This document shows, in pieces, positions 15,396 to 23,463 of a stretch of 51,366 nucleotides of DNA; the stretch's first letter is position 1, and each line of letters opens with the position of its first letter. The stretch spans positions 1-51,366 of the forward strand of contig CAYIWJ010000003.1 of the NCBI GenBank assembly GCA_964367145.1, in the 5' to 3' direction. The notes beneath the pieces were generated by a model. The model ran no database searches. It was not told the DNA's origin and worked only from the letters and a program-made list of their open reading frames with translations. The stretch is from JAHFLD01 sp964367145. Lineage in GTDB: Bacteria > Patescibacteriota > Minisyncoccia > UBA6257 > 1-14-0-10-40-38. The position numbers and the translations under genes were made by a program.

Positions 15396-16254
15396 TAGCT
15401 CCAGAAAAAAAGCCTGGTCCTTAGTCCTTGTCTTCTGGGGTCTGGCTGTCTGGATTTTTGTTAAATCGGGAATATTCGCGCCGGAGCCAAAAACCGAACT
15501 CTTCTTTTTGAGTGTTGGTCAGGGCGACAGCGAATTGATTGTCGCTCGTAATCAATCTGGCCAGCCGGTGACGATTCTCATCGACGGCGGCCGCAACGCC
15601 GCGGTGATGGGGGAGTTGGATCGCGTACTTCCCCAAAATCACCGGTTAATCGATTTGATGATTATGACTCACCCTCAACTTGATCACTTCGCCGGTTTAA
15701 TTGACGTTGTCAGAACTTTGCCGGTTCGGGCTTTTTTAGCAACCGGCCGCAAGGGAGAAATCAGTGCTTATGATGAATTGCGCCTCGCCCTTATTGATAA
15801 AAAAATTCCCTACATTGTAATCGGCGAAGGAGATACGGTGCGATACGGCGCTTCTCGTCTTAACATCGTTTCGCCCTCGCCTACGGAGCGGCGCGACAAA
15901 GAACTCAACACCACCTCCATAGTTTTTCGTTTTACGGATGGCAACATTTCCGCCATTTATACCGGAGACGCCGGTACGAATGTAGAAACTCGGTTGGCCA
16001 AAAAATATCCGCTCGCTTCCGATGTGCTCAAAGTCGGTCATCACGGTTCAAAGTTTTCCTCGGCAACCGTATTTCTTAAAGCGGTTAATCCCAAGGCGGC
16101 GATTATCGAAGTGGGCAAAAACACCTATGGCCATCCAACCAAAGCCGCTCTCGAGCGCTTAGAAAAAAATGGCGCTCAAATTTTCCGCACCGACCTCGAT
16201 GGCACCGTCAAAATTATTAAATCAGCGCAGGGGTTAACCGCAACCGGACTCTAA
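15385..16254 (+). CDS. ComEC-type metallo-beta-lactamase domain protein
   Basis: About 289 aa. An N-terminal membrane helix (WSLVLVFWGLAVWIFVKSG) places the enzyme outside the membrane. The MBL motifs are LSVGQGDSELI, the metal site MTHPQLDHFAGL (an HxxxDH arrangement), YTGDAG and VGHHGSKFS. In most bacteria this domain is the ComEC C-terminus and degrades the non-transported DNA strand; here it is a separate overlapping gene with its own anchor. The first metal motif has Q in place of the usual second H (HxHxDH becomes HPQLDH), as is common in ComEC homologues. Confidence 0.88.
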   Translation: MNHNSSRKKAWSLVLVFWGLAVWIFVKSGIFAPEPKTELFFLSVGQGDSELIVARNQSGQPVTILIDGGRNAAVMGELDRVLPQNHRLIDLMIMTHPQLDHFAGLIDVVRTLPVRAFLATGRKGEISAYDELRLALIDKKIPYIVIGEGDTVRYGASRLNIVSPSPTERRDKELNTTSIVFRFTDGNISAIYTGDAGTNVETRLAKKYPLASDVLKVGHHGSKFSSATVFLKAVNPKAAIIEVGKNTYGHPTKAALERLEKNGAQIFRTDLDGTVKIIKSAQGLTATGL

Positions 16255-16309
16255 AAATCTACTTGTGGATAGCTCGGCTTGCTTTAGTCCCAATCTTTAG
16301 AGACAATCA

Positions 16310-16440
16310 AATTAGCACCTATTGAGCCGCTGCGGGCAAAGCGCGGCTCTGATGAGAGTGGGGGCGCTCTCCACAACTGCTTCTTCGGCATACCCCACTC
16401 GACCCGGGCTTCTCGCTAAAGCGGAATCCCGGGTTTTTTT
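16310..16440 (+). ncRNA. structured RNA of unknown family (RNA C)
   Basis: Between 16254 and dnaX (542 bp without a gene). Plus-strand helices GAGCCGC/GCGGCTC and GAGTGGGG/CCCCACTC (the second enclosing a CTTCTTCGG loop region) run directly into a strong terminator at 16402-16440. It may be a small RNA or the structured 3' end of the comEC-MBL transcript. No known signature is recognised, and the start is a guess. Confidence 0.45.
16402..16440 (+). terminator. intrinsic terminator
   Basis: ACCCGGG / CCCGGGT stem with an extended inner pairing (TTCTCGC/GCGGAA), followed by seven T. Confidence 0.9.
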
Positions 16441-16522
16441 ATATGATTTTCCATAAATACCATGCTCGTCTTAGCTCGTGAAGCTTTATTCATCTGCTCA
16501 AATTGACAAAGACACTTATCTG

Positions 16523-16557
16523 TAAAAAATCCCCGCGACTTTGGAAAAGTCACGGGG
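16523..16557 (-). terminator. intrinsic terminator of RNA D
   Basis: On the minus strand CCCCG..GACTTT pairs with AAAGTCGCGGGG, then ATTTTTT. Confidence 0.88.
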
Positions 16558-16757
16558 AAAGGGCGCGGATGAGCCCGACCCGCTTGGACCTGAGGCCACC
16601 AACGCCTAATTAGAATCTACCGAAAAAAACGATCGAGGCGATTACGCTTCAACGCAATCTTAGAGCCGATCCTTTGCCGATCCGGAATATACAGTCCCGG
16701 AAAGGCACCGGTGCGAGACGGCGCCTCGTGGTTTGCGCGTTTCTCGGCAGACACTAA
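16523..16757 (-). ncRNA. structured RNA of unknown family (RNA D)
   Basis: Minus-strand RNA of about 235 nt ending in a strong terminator at 16523-16557. Helices include CGAGGCG/CGCCTCG (a long multibranched arm), the self-complementary GCACCGGTGC, CCGG/CCGG, and GGCG/CGCC just before the terminator. Inside this last arm lies GGTC.AAGCGG.T..GG..CATCC (16590 to 16567), matching RNA A. Upstream on the minus strand TTGCTT and TTATCT could be promoter boxes. The RNA lies just downstream of dnaX and converges on RNA C. No SRP apical-loop sequence (GGAAG.AGC) is present although SRP RNA often neighbours dnaX. Confidence 0.6.
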
Positions 16758-16796
16758 AAAAAAGATAACACCCAATTAAACCGGAAGCAAGCCACA

Positions 16797-17927
16797 TTAA
16801 AAATTACCCCCGGTTTTCTTTCCCGATAGAAAAGCAATAAGCGCCACCTCAAGCGGGACACCGGCGAACGGACTATAGCGCATTTCGCTGTGCGCGCGAA
16901 TTAGAGCCCGAAGAAGGGGAATATGGCGCTCCGGATGAATTAGCATGGCCTGCGCCTTTATTGACTGAATGTTCTCTTCACCGAACTCATCGCGAAAAAG
17001 TTCCAAAAGCGACGCATCGGCGTTTACGCTCAAAACTCGCCGCAAATAATGGATTAGCTCCTTGTTAAGATCCACCACGTTAAAACCAGAATCCTCAAAA
17101 GCCCGCAAATATTTCAAAACTTCGGATAGTTTTTCCTTTATAATCAAATCGGCCAGCGCGCTGACTCGGGCAAGGCCAACCTTGCCGATGGATCTTTCAA
17201 CCGCCGTCGCGTCTACTTCGTCTTCAAGCGAAGTCATCTGATCCAGTAAGGATTCCGAGTCGCGCAAACTGCCTTCACCGGCTTGGGCGATTAAGGCCAA
17301 AGCATCGGCAGTAATCCGAAAATTTTCCGCTTTGGCAATTGCTTTTAATTTTTGAATAATTATGGCTAAGGGTATTTTTTTAAAGTGAAAGCGCTGGGTT
17401 CGCGAAATAATCGTCGCCGGCATTTTTTCATATTCCGTGGTCGCCAGCACAAAGATCGCGTGTGCCGGAGGTTCTTCCAAAGTCTTAAGTAAAGCGTTAA
17501 ATGCGTCCTTGGTTAGTTGGTGAACTTCGTCAATAATATAAATTTTATGCTTTCCCGAAACCGGAGTCAGCGCGATTCCTTCTTTTAAGTCTCGAATCTC
17601 ATCAATACCGCGATTAGAGGCGGCGTCAATTTCTACCACGTCAAGCGATCTTCCGGAATCAATGGCCATGCATTGCTCGCATGTATTGCACGGCTCACCT
17701 TCGGCGCGGAACTTTAGATTTTTTCCCCGCGTCTCGCAGTTGGCGATTTTGGCTAAAATTCGCGCGGCGGTTGTTTTGCCGCTTCCTCTTGAGCCATAAA
17801 ACAAATAGGCGTGAGCTAAATTATCCCGCGCTGAAGCGTTGCGCAGGACGTTAACAACATCATCTTGCCCCAAAAGATCGCGAAGTGTTTTTGGGCGGTA
17901 TTTTCGGTAGAGCGCCAAGGATGACAT
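16797..17927 (-). CDS. dnaX: DNA polymerase III subunit gamma/tau
   Basis: Clamp-loader ATPase. 376 aa. The start MSSLALYRKYRPKTL is the family N-terminus. Walker A is GSRGSGKTTAARILA; a zinc module follows with C..C..C (CNTCEQCMAIDSG), then Walker B IIDEVHQLTKDAFNALLKTLEEPP and the sensor 1/SRC region (TTEYEKMPATIISRTQRFHF). It ends after domain III, so there is no tau-specific C-terminal region for polymerase and helicase binding; it looks like a gamma-only form. TACAAT ends 6 nt before the ATG, which suggests a leaderless mRNA. An upstream ATG at 17960 is rejected. Confidence 0.95.
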   Translation of the reverse strand: MSSLALYRKYRPKTLRDLLGQDDVVNVLRNASARDNLAHAYLFYGSRGSGKTTAARILAKIANCETRGKNLKFRAEGEPCNTCEQCMAIDSGRSLDVVEIDAASNRGIDEIRDLKEGIALTPVSGKHKIYIIDEVHQLTKDAFNALLKTLEEPPAHAIFVLATTEYEKMPATIISRTQRFHFKKIPLAIIIQKLKAIAKAENFRITADALALIAQAGEGSLRDSESLLDQMTSLEDEVDATAVERSIGKVGLARVSALADLIIKEKLSEVLKYLRAFEDSGFNVVDLNKELIHYLRRVLSVNADASLLELFRDEFGEENIQSIKAQAMLIHPERHIPLLRALIRAHSEMRYSPFAGVPLEVALIAFLSGKKTGGNF

Positions 17928-17972
17928 ATCAGTATTGTACGTGCTGGAAGCGGAAAACAAAAGCGATGGGTT

Positions 17973-18000
17973 TTGACTGAACTTAAATTTAGCCTAAACT
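17973..18000 (+). promoter_or_regulatory. promoter of the 18098 gene
   Basis: TTGACT 17973-17978, 16 bp, TAAACT 17995-18000. It gives a leader of about 90 nt that contains the hairpin at 18049-18092. Confidence 0.5.
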
Positions 18001-18048
18001 CTAAATTAGAACCTTGAAAACTAAACAGACTAGGGCACGGGTCATCTT

Positions 18049-18092
18049 TTGACCTTTACTCATCACGTTTGGCGATTTTTTTGAAAGGTCAA
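18049..18092 (+). promoter_or_regulatory. leader hairpin covering the ribosome-binding site
   Basis: TTGACCTTT (18049-18057) is perfectly complementary to AAAGGTCAA (18084-18092). The second arm contains the Shine-Dalgarno AAAGG, 9 nt before the ATG at 18098. Folding would hide the ribosome-binding site; the loop is about 26 nt. Confidence 0.55.
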
Positions 18093-18097
18093 GCCTG

Positions 18098-18676
18098 ATG
18101 GAACTATCTTTACGGCGTCGAATCTGGCAAGAGTTTTACGAAGAAAAGTTTGGCGTTGACCCGCAACGAGTTCCGCAAGTACTGGCTATTCCAAATTCGG
18201 AGCTTATTTTTCCGATACCGGTCGTCAAAGAGGTGGGTGTTGGATTGGTTATTCAGGAGTTAACGCAGTCAAACGAAAATCATCTTCGCTGGAACTATCC
18301 TCTGCGAGCCGGTGTTTTTCCGCAAAGAGATCGTCCCATCGGGAGCTATGTTGTTTACGCGCGAGCCAATGCTGGTTCGGATATTGGCTTTGAAAGTCGC
18401 TCGGTTTCTTGGGCGCTTAAAAACAAAGTTCGCGTCATGACCCTTAAAGAGCGCCTGCTTTTTGAACTCTATCGCCGATACATGGACGAACCGCGCCTTG
18501 ATAGCGACACTTGGACACTTTGTAGTGATGTTTTGGAATCAGGCCAAGATATTCCCGCCGTCGGCTGGGAGGATGGTTCTTTTTGCGTCAAGCCGATTAG
18601 TATTAGTTTTGCAAGTCACCTGCATCGCATCCGCGAAGTTTTGCTCCAGCCTCGCATAAAACCCCCACCTCCGTGA
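18098..18676 (+). CDS. orphan cassette protein, paralogue of the 33336 gene, 192 aa
   Basis: Function unknown. It aligns along its whole length with about residues 85-250 of the protein at 33336-34100. Shared landmarks in order are an aromatic helix (IWQEFYEEKFGV / LWTQIYAKLGI), P-I-x-V-x-K, SY.V...A, TL.ERLL.E, and a C-terminal TLCS...SG.D.P.VGW..G motif. The conserved TLCS and VGW..G elements suggest a compact fold with a functional cysteine. It lacks the N-terminal extension of the paralogue. Its last codons (KPPPP, TGA) lie inside the terminator stem. Own promoter, hairpin-masked ribosome-binding site and terminator. Confidence 0.78.
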   Translation: MELSLRRRIWQEFYEEKFGVDPQRVPQVLAIPNSELIFPIPVVKEVGVGLVIQELTQSNENHLRWNYPLRAGVFPQRDRPIGSYVVYARANAGSDIGFESRSVSWALKNKVRVMTLKERLLFELYRRYMDEPRLDSDTWTLCSDVLESGQDIPAVGWEDGSFCVKPISISFASHLHRIREVLLQPRIKPPPP

Positions 18677-18687
18677 GGGTTTTTTTA
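18660..18687 (+). terminator. intrinsic terminator overlapping the gene's 3' end
   Basis: ACCC.CAC ctcc GTG.GGGT followed by seven T. The stop codon TGA (18674-18676) is within the stem. Confidence 0.8.
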
Positions 18688-18789
18688 TTGGGCTTTTTTC
18701 GACGACTCATCAATTTTTTTTTGGCTTCCCATAATTCAAAGAATAAGATAATCTTTTAACAATCAAACCAAGCGTTAAACAAGAAGCGT

Positions 18790-20064
18790 ATGCAGAAGTT
18801 TTTTTTGGGCGCCGGAGCAGTTCTCATTGCTGGAAGCAGTTTATTTTTTTTCTCGCCAAAATTTACTCGAGTCATTCAAATTTTAGAGAACAGACCCCAC
18901 AGTTCTTTGAGCGAAATTAAAGAAAATATAGCCGATAAAAAAATTCCCTTAGCCGACATTGAACCGCAACCCCAACTCCAAAATCCACCGACCGTAATCA
19001 AAGCCGTCTACGCCACCAACTGGTCGGCTGGCAATTCCAAAAGCATCGAAAAGCTTATTCAATTAATCAAAGAGACCGAAATCAACGCGATCGTAATTGA
19101 CATCAAGGATTATACCGGCGTCGTTGGCTATAGAACTGATCTGGAACTCGTGGGGAAGTACGGCGCCGAAGAAAACCGCATACCTTTTATAAATCGTCTC
19201 CTCAAACGTCTGCACGACGAAAATATTTATGTGATTGGCCGAATCGCCGTCTTTGAAGATCAGGCTCTAGCGACATCTCGTCCCGAACTTAGTCTAAAAA
19301 GTTTGGCGACCGGAAAGTCTTGGCGCACGCGTAACGGCCTTCTGTGGTTGGACGCCACCTCCAGGGAAGTTTGGGATTATAACCTCGCGATCGCCGCTGA
19401 CGCCTTGCGCCGAGGATTTGACGAAATCAACCTTGACTACATTCGCTTTCCCTCCGATGGCAATCTAGAGGATATCAGCTACCCGTTTTGGGATAAGCAA
19501 GTTCCTCGACGGGAAGTTATTAAAAACTTTTTTGCCTATGTTCGCGAAAAACTTCCGAATGCGATCTTATCCGCCGATCTTTTTGGTCTGGTAACCATCA
19601 ACACCGATGATCTTGGCATCGGCCAGTATTTGGAATATGCCCTGCCTTATTTTGATTATGTTTCGCCGATGACTTATCCGTCCCACTACAATAAAGGCTT
19701 TTTGGGTTATGACGAACCTTCAAAATATCCGTATGAGGTGGTTAAGAATTCCATGCAAAACGCCGTTGATCGGCAAAAAAAATTCACCGACCAAAACATT
19801 GGCAAAATTAATCGCGTGGCAAAAATTCGTCCTTGGCTTCAGGATTTTAGCCTTGGCGTCCATTACACTCACGACCTGGTTCAAGCCCAAATGCGTGGAG
19901 TGGCCGATGTTTTTACCTCTTGCATTCCCGGGGTAAATCCCGCGGGCGAAACCAAGCCAAGTTCGCCCTGCGCCTCTCAACTTTCCGAAGACTACAGCGG
20001 TTGGATGCTCTGGAGTCCCTCCAATGTTTATACTCGCGAAGCGCTTACCGCCGAAACGCCGTAA
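18790..20064 (+). CDS. putative glycoside hydrolase (DUF4015-like), membrane anchored
   Basis: About 424 aa. An N-terminal membrane segment or signal anchor (FFLGAGAVLIAGSSLFFF) is followed by a TIM-barrel-like domain. Motifs typical of the DUF4015 putative glycosidase family are AVYATNWSAG, INAIVIDIKDYTGVVGY, YVIGRIAVFEDQ, GLLWLDATSREVWDYN, FDEINLDYIRFPSDG and VSPMTYPSHY. The acidic residues in DIKD and NLDYIRFPSDG are candidates for catalysis. It is probably extracytoplasmic and may act on cell-surface polysaccharide. It starts the long run leading into scpA and the cell-wall genes; scpA begins 8 bp after it. Confidence 0.8.
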   Translation: MQKFFLGAGAVLIAGSSLFFFSPKFTRVIQILENRPHSSLSEIKENIADKKIPLADIEPQPQLQNPPTVIKAVYATNWSAGNSKSIEKLIQLIKETEINAIVIDIKDYTGVVGYRTDLELVGKYGAEENRIPFINRLLKRLHDENIYVIGRIAVFEDQALATSRPELSLKSLATGKSWRTRNGLLWLDATSREVWDYNLAIAADALRRGFDEINLDYIRFPSDGNLEDISYPFWDKQVPRREVIKNFFAYVREKLPNAILSADLFGLVTINTDDLGIGQYLEYALPYFDYVSPMTYPSHYNKGFLGYDEPSKYPYEVVKNSMQNAVDRQKKFTDQNIGKINRVAKIRPWLQDFSLGVHYTHDLVQAQMRGVADVFTSCIPGVNPAGETKPSSPCASQLSEDYSGWMLWSPSNVYTREALTAETP

Positions 20065-20072
20065 ATCAAACT

Positions 20073-20795
20073 ATGCCGCCTAATTTTTTTGAGTTAAAAC
20101 TTGATCAGTTCATCGGCCCACTCGACAAGCTACTTATTCTAGTGGAGGAACGAGAACTTCCAATTAACGACATCAGTCTCGCGGCGGTTACCGGAGACTT
20201 TTTGGATTACATCAAAAAGCTAGAGGGAAAAGTGGAAACTCTCTTCTTGTCGGATTTTTTGGTCATCGCCGCCAAGCTCGTGCTCATTAAATCCAAAACA
20301 CTTTTGCCCTCCATCGAATTGACCGCGGAGGAAGAGGGGGAGATTAAAGACCTTGAATCGCGTCTGGTTCTTTATCGGGAATTCAAAGCGGCCGGATTGG
20401 GTTTAAAAAATCTCTGGAGTCCTTTACCCGCAATGTATCGCCGTCCGCTCCTTGCTTCTTTTCGGGAGGGGATGCTCTTCTATCCCCCAGAAGGAGTTAC
20501 CCCCGCCCCGCTTCTTGCCTCTCTGCTTGGCGCCGTCCAACGGTTTGAAGAAATTATTCCAGAAAAAGCCACGGTTAAAAAACTTTTAGTCACCGTGGAA
20601 GAAAAAGTGCAAGAACTGTTAAATCGCTTCGCGGAAAGAATCTCGCATAGTTTCGCCAGTGTGGCTAAAGACAAGTCGCGGGATGAAATCATCGCCCTCT
20701 TCCTTGCCGTCCTTCATTTGCTCAAAGAAAAACAGATTGATGTGGAACAAGAAGCTCATTTTAGTGATATACTGGTCAAAAAAAACGCCGCTTAA
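20073..20795 (+). CDS. scpA: segregation and condensation protein A
   Basis: Kleisin subunit that bridges the SMC heads. 240 aa. The N-terminus FELKLDQFIGPLDKLLILVEERELPINDISLAAVTGDFLDYI is the family pattern, then FLVIAAKLVLIKSKTLLPS, with a winged helix at the C-terminus (SRDEIIALFLAVLHLLKEKQI). The ATG at 20073 is chosen because the family starts there. scpB follows after 3 bp. No smc gene lies in the window. Confidence 0.93.
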   Translation: MPPNFFELKLDQFIGPLDKLLILVEERELPINDISLAAVTGDFLDYIKKLEGKVETLFLSDFLVIAAKLVLIKSKTLLPSIELTAEEEGEIKDLESRLVLYREFKAAGLGLKNLWSPLPAMYRRPLLASFREGMLFYPPEGVTPAPLLASLLGAVQRFEEIIPEKATVKKLLVTVEEKVQELLNRFAERISHSFASVAKDKSRDEIIALFLAVLHLLKEKQIDVEQEAHFSDILVKKNAA

Positions 20796-20798
20796 TCC

Positions 20799-21368
20799 AT
20801 GGACGCTCAACCCAATTCCTCTAAAAATATCATCGGCCAGTTGGAAGTCATTCTATTCACTCACGGTGAACCCTTGCCAATAAAAAAAATCGTCGCCTTG
20901 CTTGGCCTCGATGAGTCGGCGACACGAAGTGCCGTCGCCGATCTCGCCTCTTCGCTTAGCGCGAGCGATCGGGGACTCACGGTCATTGTTCAAGACGACG
21001 AAGTTGAATTAGTCACCAAGCCGGAACATCGCGAGCTAGTTCATACCATCATTAAAAATGAATTTGAAGAGGAATTATCTCCGGCAATTCAGGAAGCGCT
21101 GGCGATTATTGCCTACACCGGCCCGATCTCTCGGGGCGAGATTGATTACATTCGAGGCGTAAATTCAAGTTTTACAGTTCGCAGTCTCTTGCTTCGCGGG
21201 CTAATTGAACGTAGCGCGAAAAGCGACGATGCCCGATCGGTGGTTTACCAAATAAGTTTGTCTTTTTTAGAACATCTCGGACTCACCAAGTCCGGTCAAT
21301 TACCGGATTACGGCAAATATCGAGCCTTGATTAAAACCTTTCGCGCCGCTCCCCAAGCCGAAACTTAA
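20799..21368 (+). CDS. scpB: segregation and condensation protein B
   Basis: KITE subunit of the SMC-ScpAB condensin. 189 aa with two winged-helix domains; IIGQLEVILFTHGEPLPIKKI opens the first, and the family signature IQEALAIIAYTGPISRGEIDYIRGVNSS opens the second. Operon with scpA; the carboxypeptidase gene follows 6 bp later. Confidence 0.94.
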   Translation: MDAQPNSSKNIIGQLEVILFTHGEPLPIKKIVALLGLDESATRSAVADLASSLSASDRGLTVIVQDDEVELVTKPEHRELVHTIIKNEFEEELSPAIQEALAIIAYTGPISRGEIDYIRGVNSSFTVRSLLLRGLIERSAKSDDARSVVYQISLSFLEHLGLTKSGQLPDYGKYRALIKTFRAAPQAET

Positions 21369-21374
21369 CTGCTC

Positions 21375-22334
21375 ATGAAAAGCCTTCGTCTGGAAAGTCT
21401 ATTTTTCGCCGTGGTCGTTTTATTTTCAGTTTCCGTCTCGCGGAAGCTTACCGAGCCACCGGCAAAACCCTACGATAATCTTCAGGTTATCAGTTTAGCT
21501 TCAAGTCTAAACGCGTCTTCGGCGGAAACCTTCTCGCCCGCGCCAGAAACCTCTCCACGCAATCTAGCTTTGCCGCAACCAGTAACGCCTCTAAAGGCAA
21601 GAAAGCCGCTTGCCGAACCAAGTCTTAGCGCCATTGAATACTTGGCTAAAAATTTAGATGGCGATTCAAAAATTCTTTTGGAGCGCCGCCGTGAAAATCG
21701 CTGGCCAATAGCTTCTATTACCAAACTTATGACCGCGGTCGTGGCTCGCGAGAAGATTCCGTTTGAAACGACAATCCGAATAACCGAAACCGCGGCCGCC
21801 ACCGAAGGGCAAGCTGGTGGCCTAAAAACCGCAGAAGAATTTTCCCGCGACGATCTTATCAAGGCCATGCTCATGGTCTCAAGCAACGACGCCGCCGAAG
21901 TGTTGGCGGAATATCTTGGGCGCAAAGTCTATCTCCAAGCCATGCAAATCAAAGCTCAAGAACTGCAAATGAGTAATACTACCTTCGCTGACCCGACCGG
22001 TCTCTCTTATCTCAATCAATCAACTCCCGAAGATTTAGAAAAACTAACGCGATACATTATCGAAAAACATCCCCAGATTTTTACCACAACCGCCGAACTC
22101 AAAAGCGATATTCTGGAGTTAATTTCGCGAACCAAGCGTCGCCTCATGAACATCAATGCCTTAAGCAGTCGGCCGGAGTTTCTCGGCGGCAAGACCGGCT
22201 TTACCGCCGAAGCCGACGGTAACTTGCTGTCGCTATTTCGTTTCGGAAATGATAGACTGCTCATCATTGTTTTTGGATCCGATGACCGCGTGGGCGACAC
22301 CCTAAAAATCTATGATTATCTTGCAAGCCGTTAA
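21375..22334 (+). CDS. D-alanyl-D-alanine carboxypeptidase (S11 family)
   Basis: Trims the terminal D-Ala from peptidoglycan stem peptides outside the cell. 319 aa. An N-terminal hydrophobic segment serves as export signal or anchor, followed by a proline/serine-rich linker. The penicillin-binding motifs are all present: SITK (S114 nucleophile, K117), SSN (169-171) and KTG (273-275). The S11 C-terminal beta domain is absent, so it is a minimal enzyme. It overlaps mraY by 23 bp, placing it in the cell-wall operon. Confidence 0.9.
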   Translation: MKSLRLESLFFAVVVLFSVSVSRKLTEPPAKPYDNLQVISLASSLNASSAETFSPAPETSPRNLALPQPVTPLKARKPLAEPSLSAIEYLAKNLDGDSKILLERRRENRWPIASITKLMTAVVAREKIPFETTIRITETAAATEGQAGGLKTAEEFSRDDLIKAMLMVSSNDAAEVLAEYLGRKVYLQAMQIKAQELQMSNTTFADPTGLSYLNQSTPEDLEKLTRYIIEKHPQIFTTTAELKSDILELISRTKRRLMNINALSSRPEFLGGKTGFTAEADGNLLSLFRFGNDRLLIIVFGSDDRVGDTLKIYDYLASR

Positions 22335-23355
22335 AATTTTAAGCCTCTCTATGCTGGCTTTTGTCGTGGCCTTTGCCGTCACTCCTTTTGTACTCAAAAT
22401 TTTAACTCGCCTCAACTCGGGCAAACACATTAAGCGCAACGACGAAACTCCAATTTATAACCAACTTCACCGGCACAAAGAAGGCACGCCCAATATGGCT
22501 GGCATTATTATTTGGGGAACGGTGCTGGGGATCGCCTTTCTGATTCTGGTCTTGGCCAATGTTTTCGACGGAGTCTTTGGGTATCTTAATTTTGTGAACC
22601 GCGCCGAAACCTTTTTACCGCTCGCCGCCATGTTGCTCGCGGCACTTTTTGGATTTTTAGATGATATGCTGGGTGTTTGGCGCGTTGGTCCCAACGGCGG
22701 CGGTCTCAAAATGCGCCACAAGATTTTAGTTTACCTAGTTCTGGGAATTATTGGCGCCTGGTGGTTTTATTTTCGCTTAGGCTTTGACGCGTTAATGATT
22801 CCGTTTTACGGCTTTGTGCCTCTCGGTTGGATTTATCTGCCATTCTTTATTTTTATTATTGTTGCTAGCGCCTTCTCGGCCAACGAAGCCGACGGCTTGG
22901 ATGGGCTCGCGGGCGGCGTCATGCTTTTTGCTTTTATTGGACTCACTGTTGTCGCCTTTGTGCTTGGCCGATATCACTTAGCAACCTTTGGCGGAGTAAC
23001 CATCGGCGCCTTGCTCGCTTTCTTGTGGTTCAACATTTACCCGGCCAGATTTTTTATGGGGGATACCGGCTCAATGGCGCTTGGCGTTACCATGGGAGTC
23101 ATTGCTCTCTTGACTAACACCGCTTTACTTTTGCCTTTTTTCGCTCCAATTCTAATTATTGAATCCGGATCAGTCATTCTCCAACTATTAAGCAAGAAAC
23201 TCCGCGGGAAAAAGATTTTTCTCTCCGCCCCCATCCACAATCACTTTCTAGCACTCGGCTGGCCCGAAGCCCGAGTTACCATGCGCCTCTGGATTATCTC
23301 CGCTATTTCCGTGGTTTTTGGTCTGGCTATCTTTTTCTTAAACCGCTATCTGTAG
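22312..23355 (+). CDS. mraY: phospho-N-acetylmuramoyl-pentapeptide transferase
   Basis: Makes lipid I on the inner face of the membrane. 347 aa with about ten membrane helices. Family motifs: the RNDETP-like GKHIKRNDETPIYNQLHRHKEGTP region, FGFLDDMLGVW (aspartates of the active site), NEADGLDGLAGG and FMGDTGSMALG; IHNHFLALGW near the C-terminus is the conserved HHH-like loop reduced to H-N-H. The start lies inside the previous gene. Downstream lie two exported proteins, then ftsW and murG. Confidence 0.93.
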   Translation: MIILQAVKILSLSMLAFVVAFAVTPFVLKILTRLNSGKHIKRNDETPIYNQLHRHKEGTPNMAGIIIWGTVLGIAFLILVLANVFDGVFGYLNFVNRAETFLPLAAMLLAALFGFLDDMLGVWRVGPNGGGLKMRHKILVYLVLGIIGAWWFYFRLGFDALMIPFYGFVPLGWIYLPFFIFIIVASAFSANEADGLDGLAGGVMLFAFIGLTVVAFVLGRYHLATFGGVTIGALLAFLWFNIYPARFFMGDTGSMALGVTMGVIALLTNTALLLPFFAPILIIESGSVILQLLSKKLRGKKIFLSAPIHNHFLALGWPEARVTMRLWIISAISVVFGLAIFFLNRYL

Positions 23356-23394
23356 AACCGCTATCCACAAGTCACCAACCAAGAGATTTAGAAG

Positions 23395-23403
23395 TGTTAT
23401 ACT
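23395..23403 (+). promoter_or_regulatory. extended -10 box
   Basis: TGtTATACT about 60 nt before the ATG at 23464; no clear -35. Confidence 0.5.
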
Positions 23404-23463
23404 AATCAAAGAATCCAAATTCGGATCAAAACCGTAAGAGTTGCTCCTTTTGAAAAATAACCT

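Noticed and set aside
16310..16335. Similarity of the minus strand of RNA C (AGCGGCTCAATAGGTGC) to RNA A
   Set aside because: Needs a 3-nt gap and lies on the strand opposite to RNA C's terminator; likely chance.
16523..16757. SRP (4.5S) RNA next to dnaX
   Set aside because: CAGGTCC is present, but the essential GGAAG.AGC apical loop sequence is not, so the family cannot be claimed.
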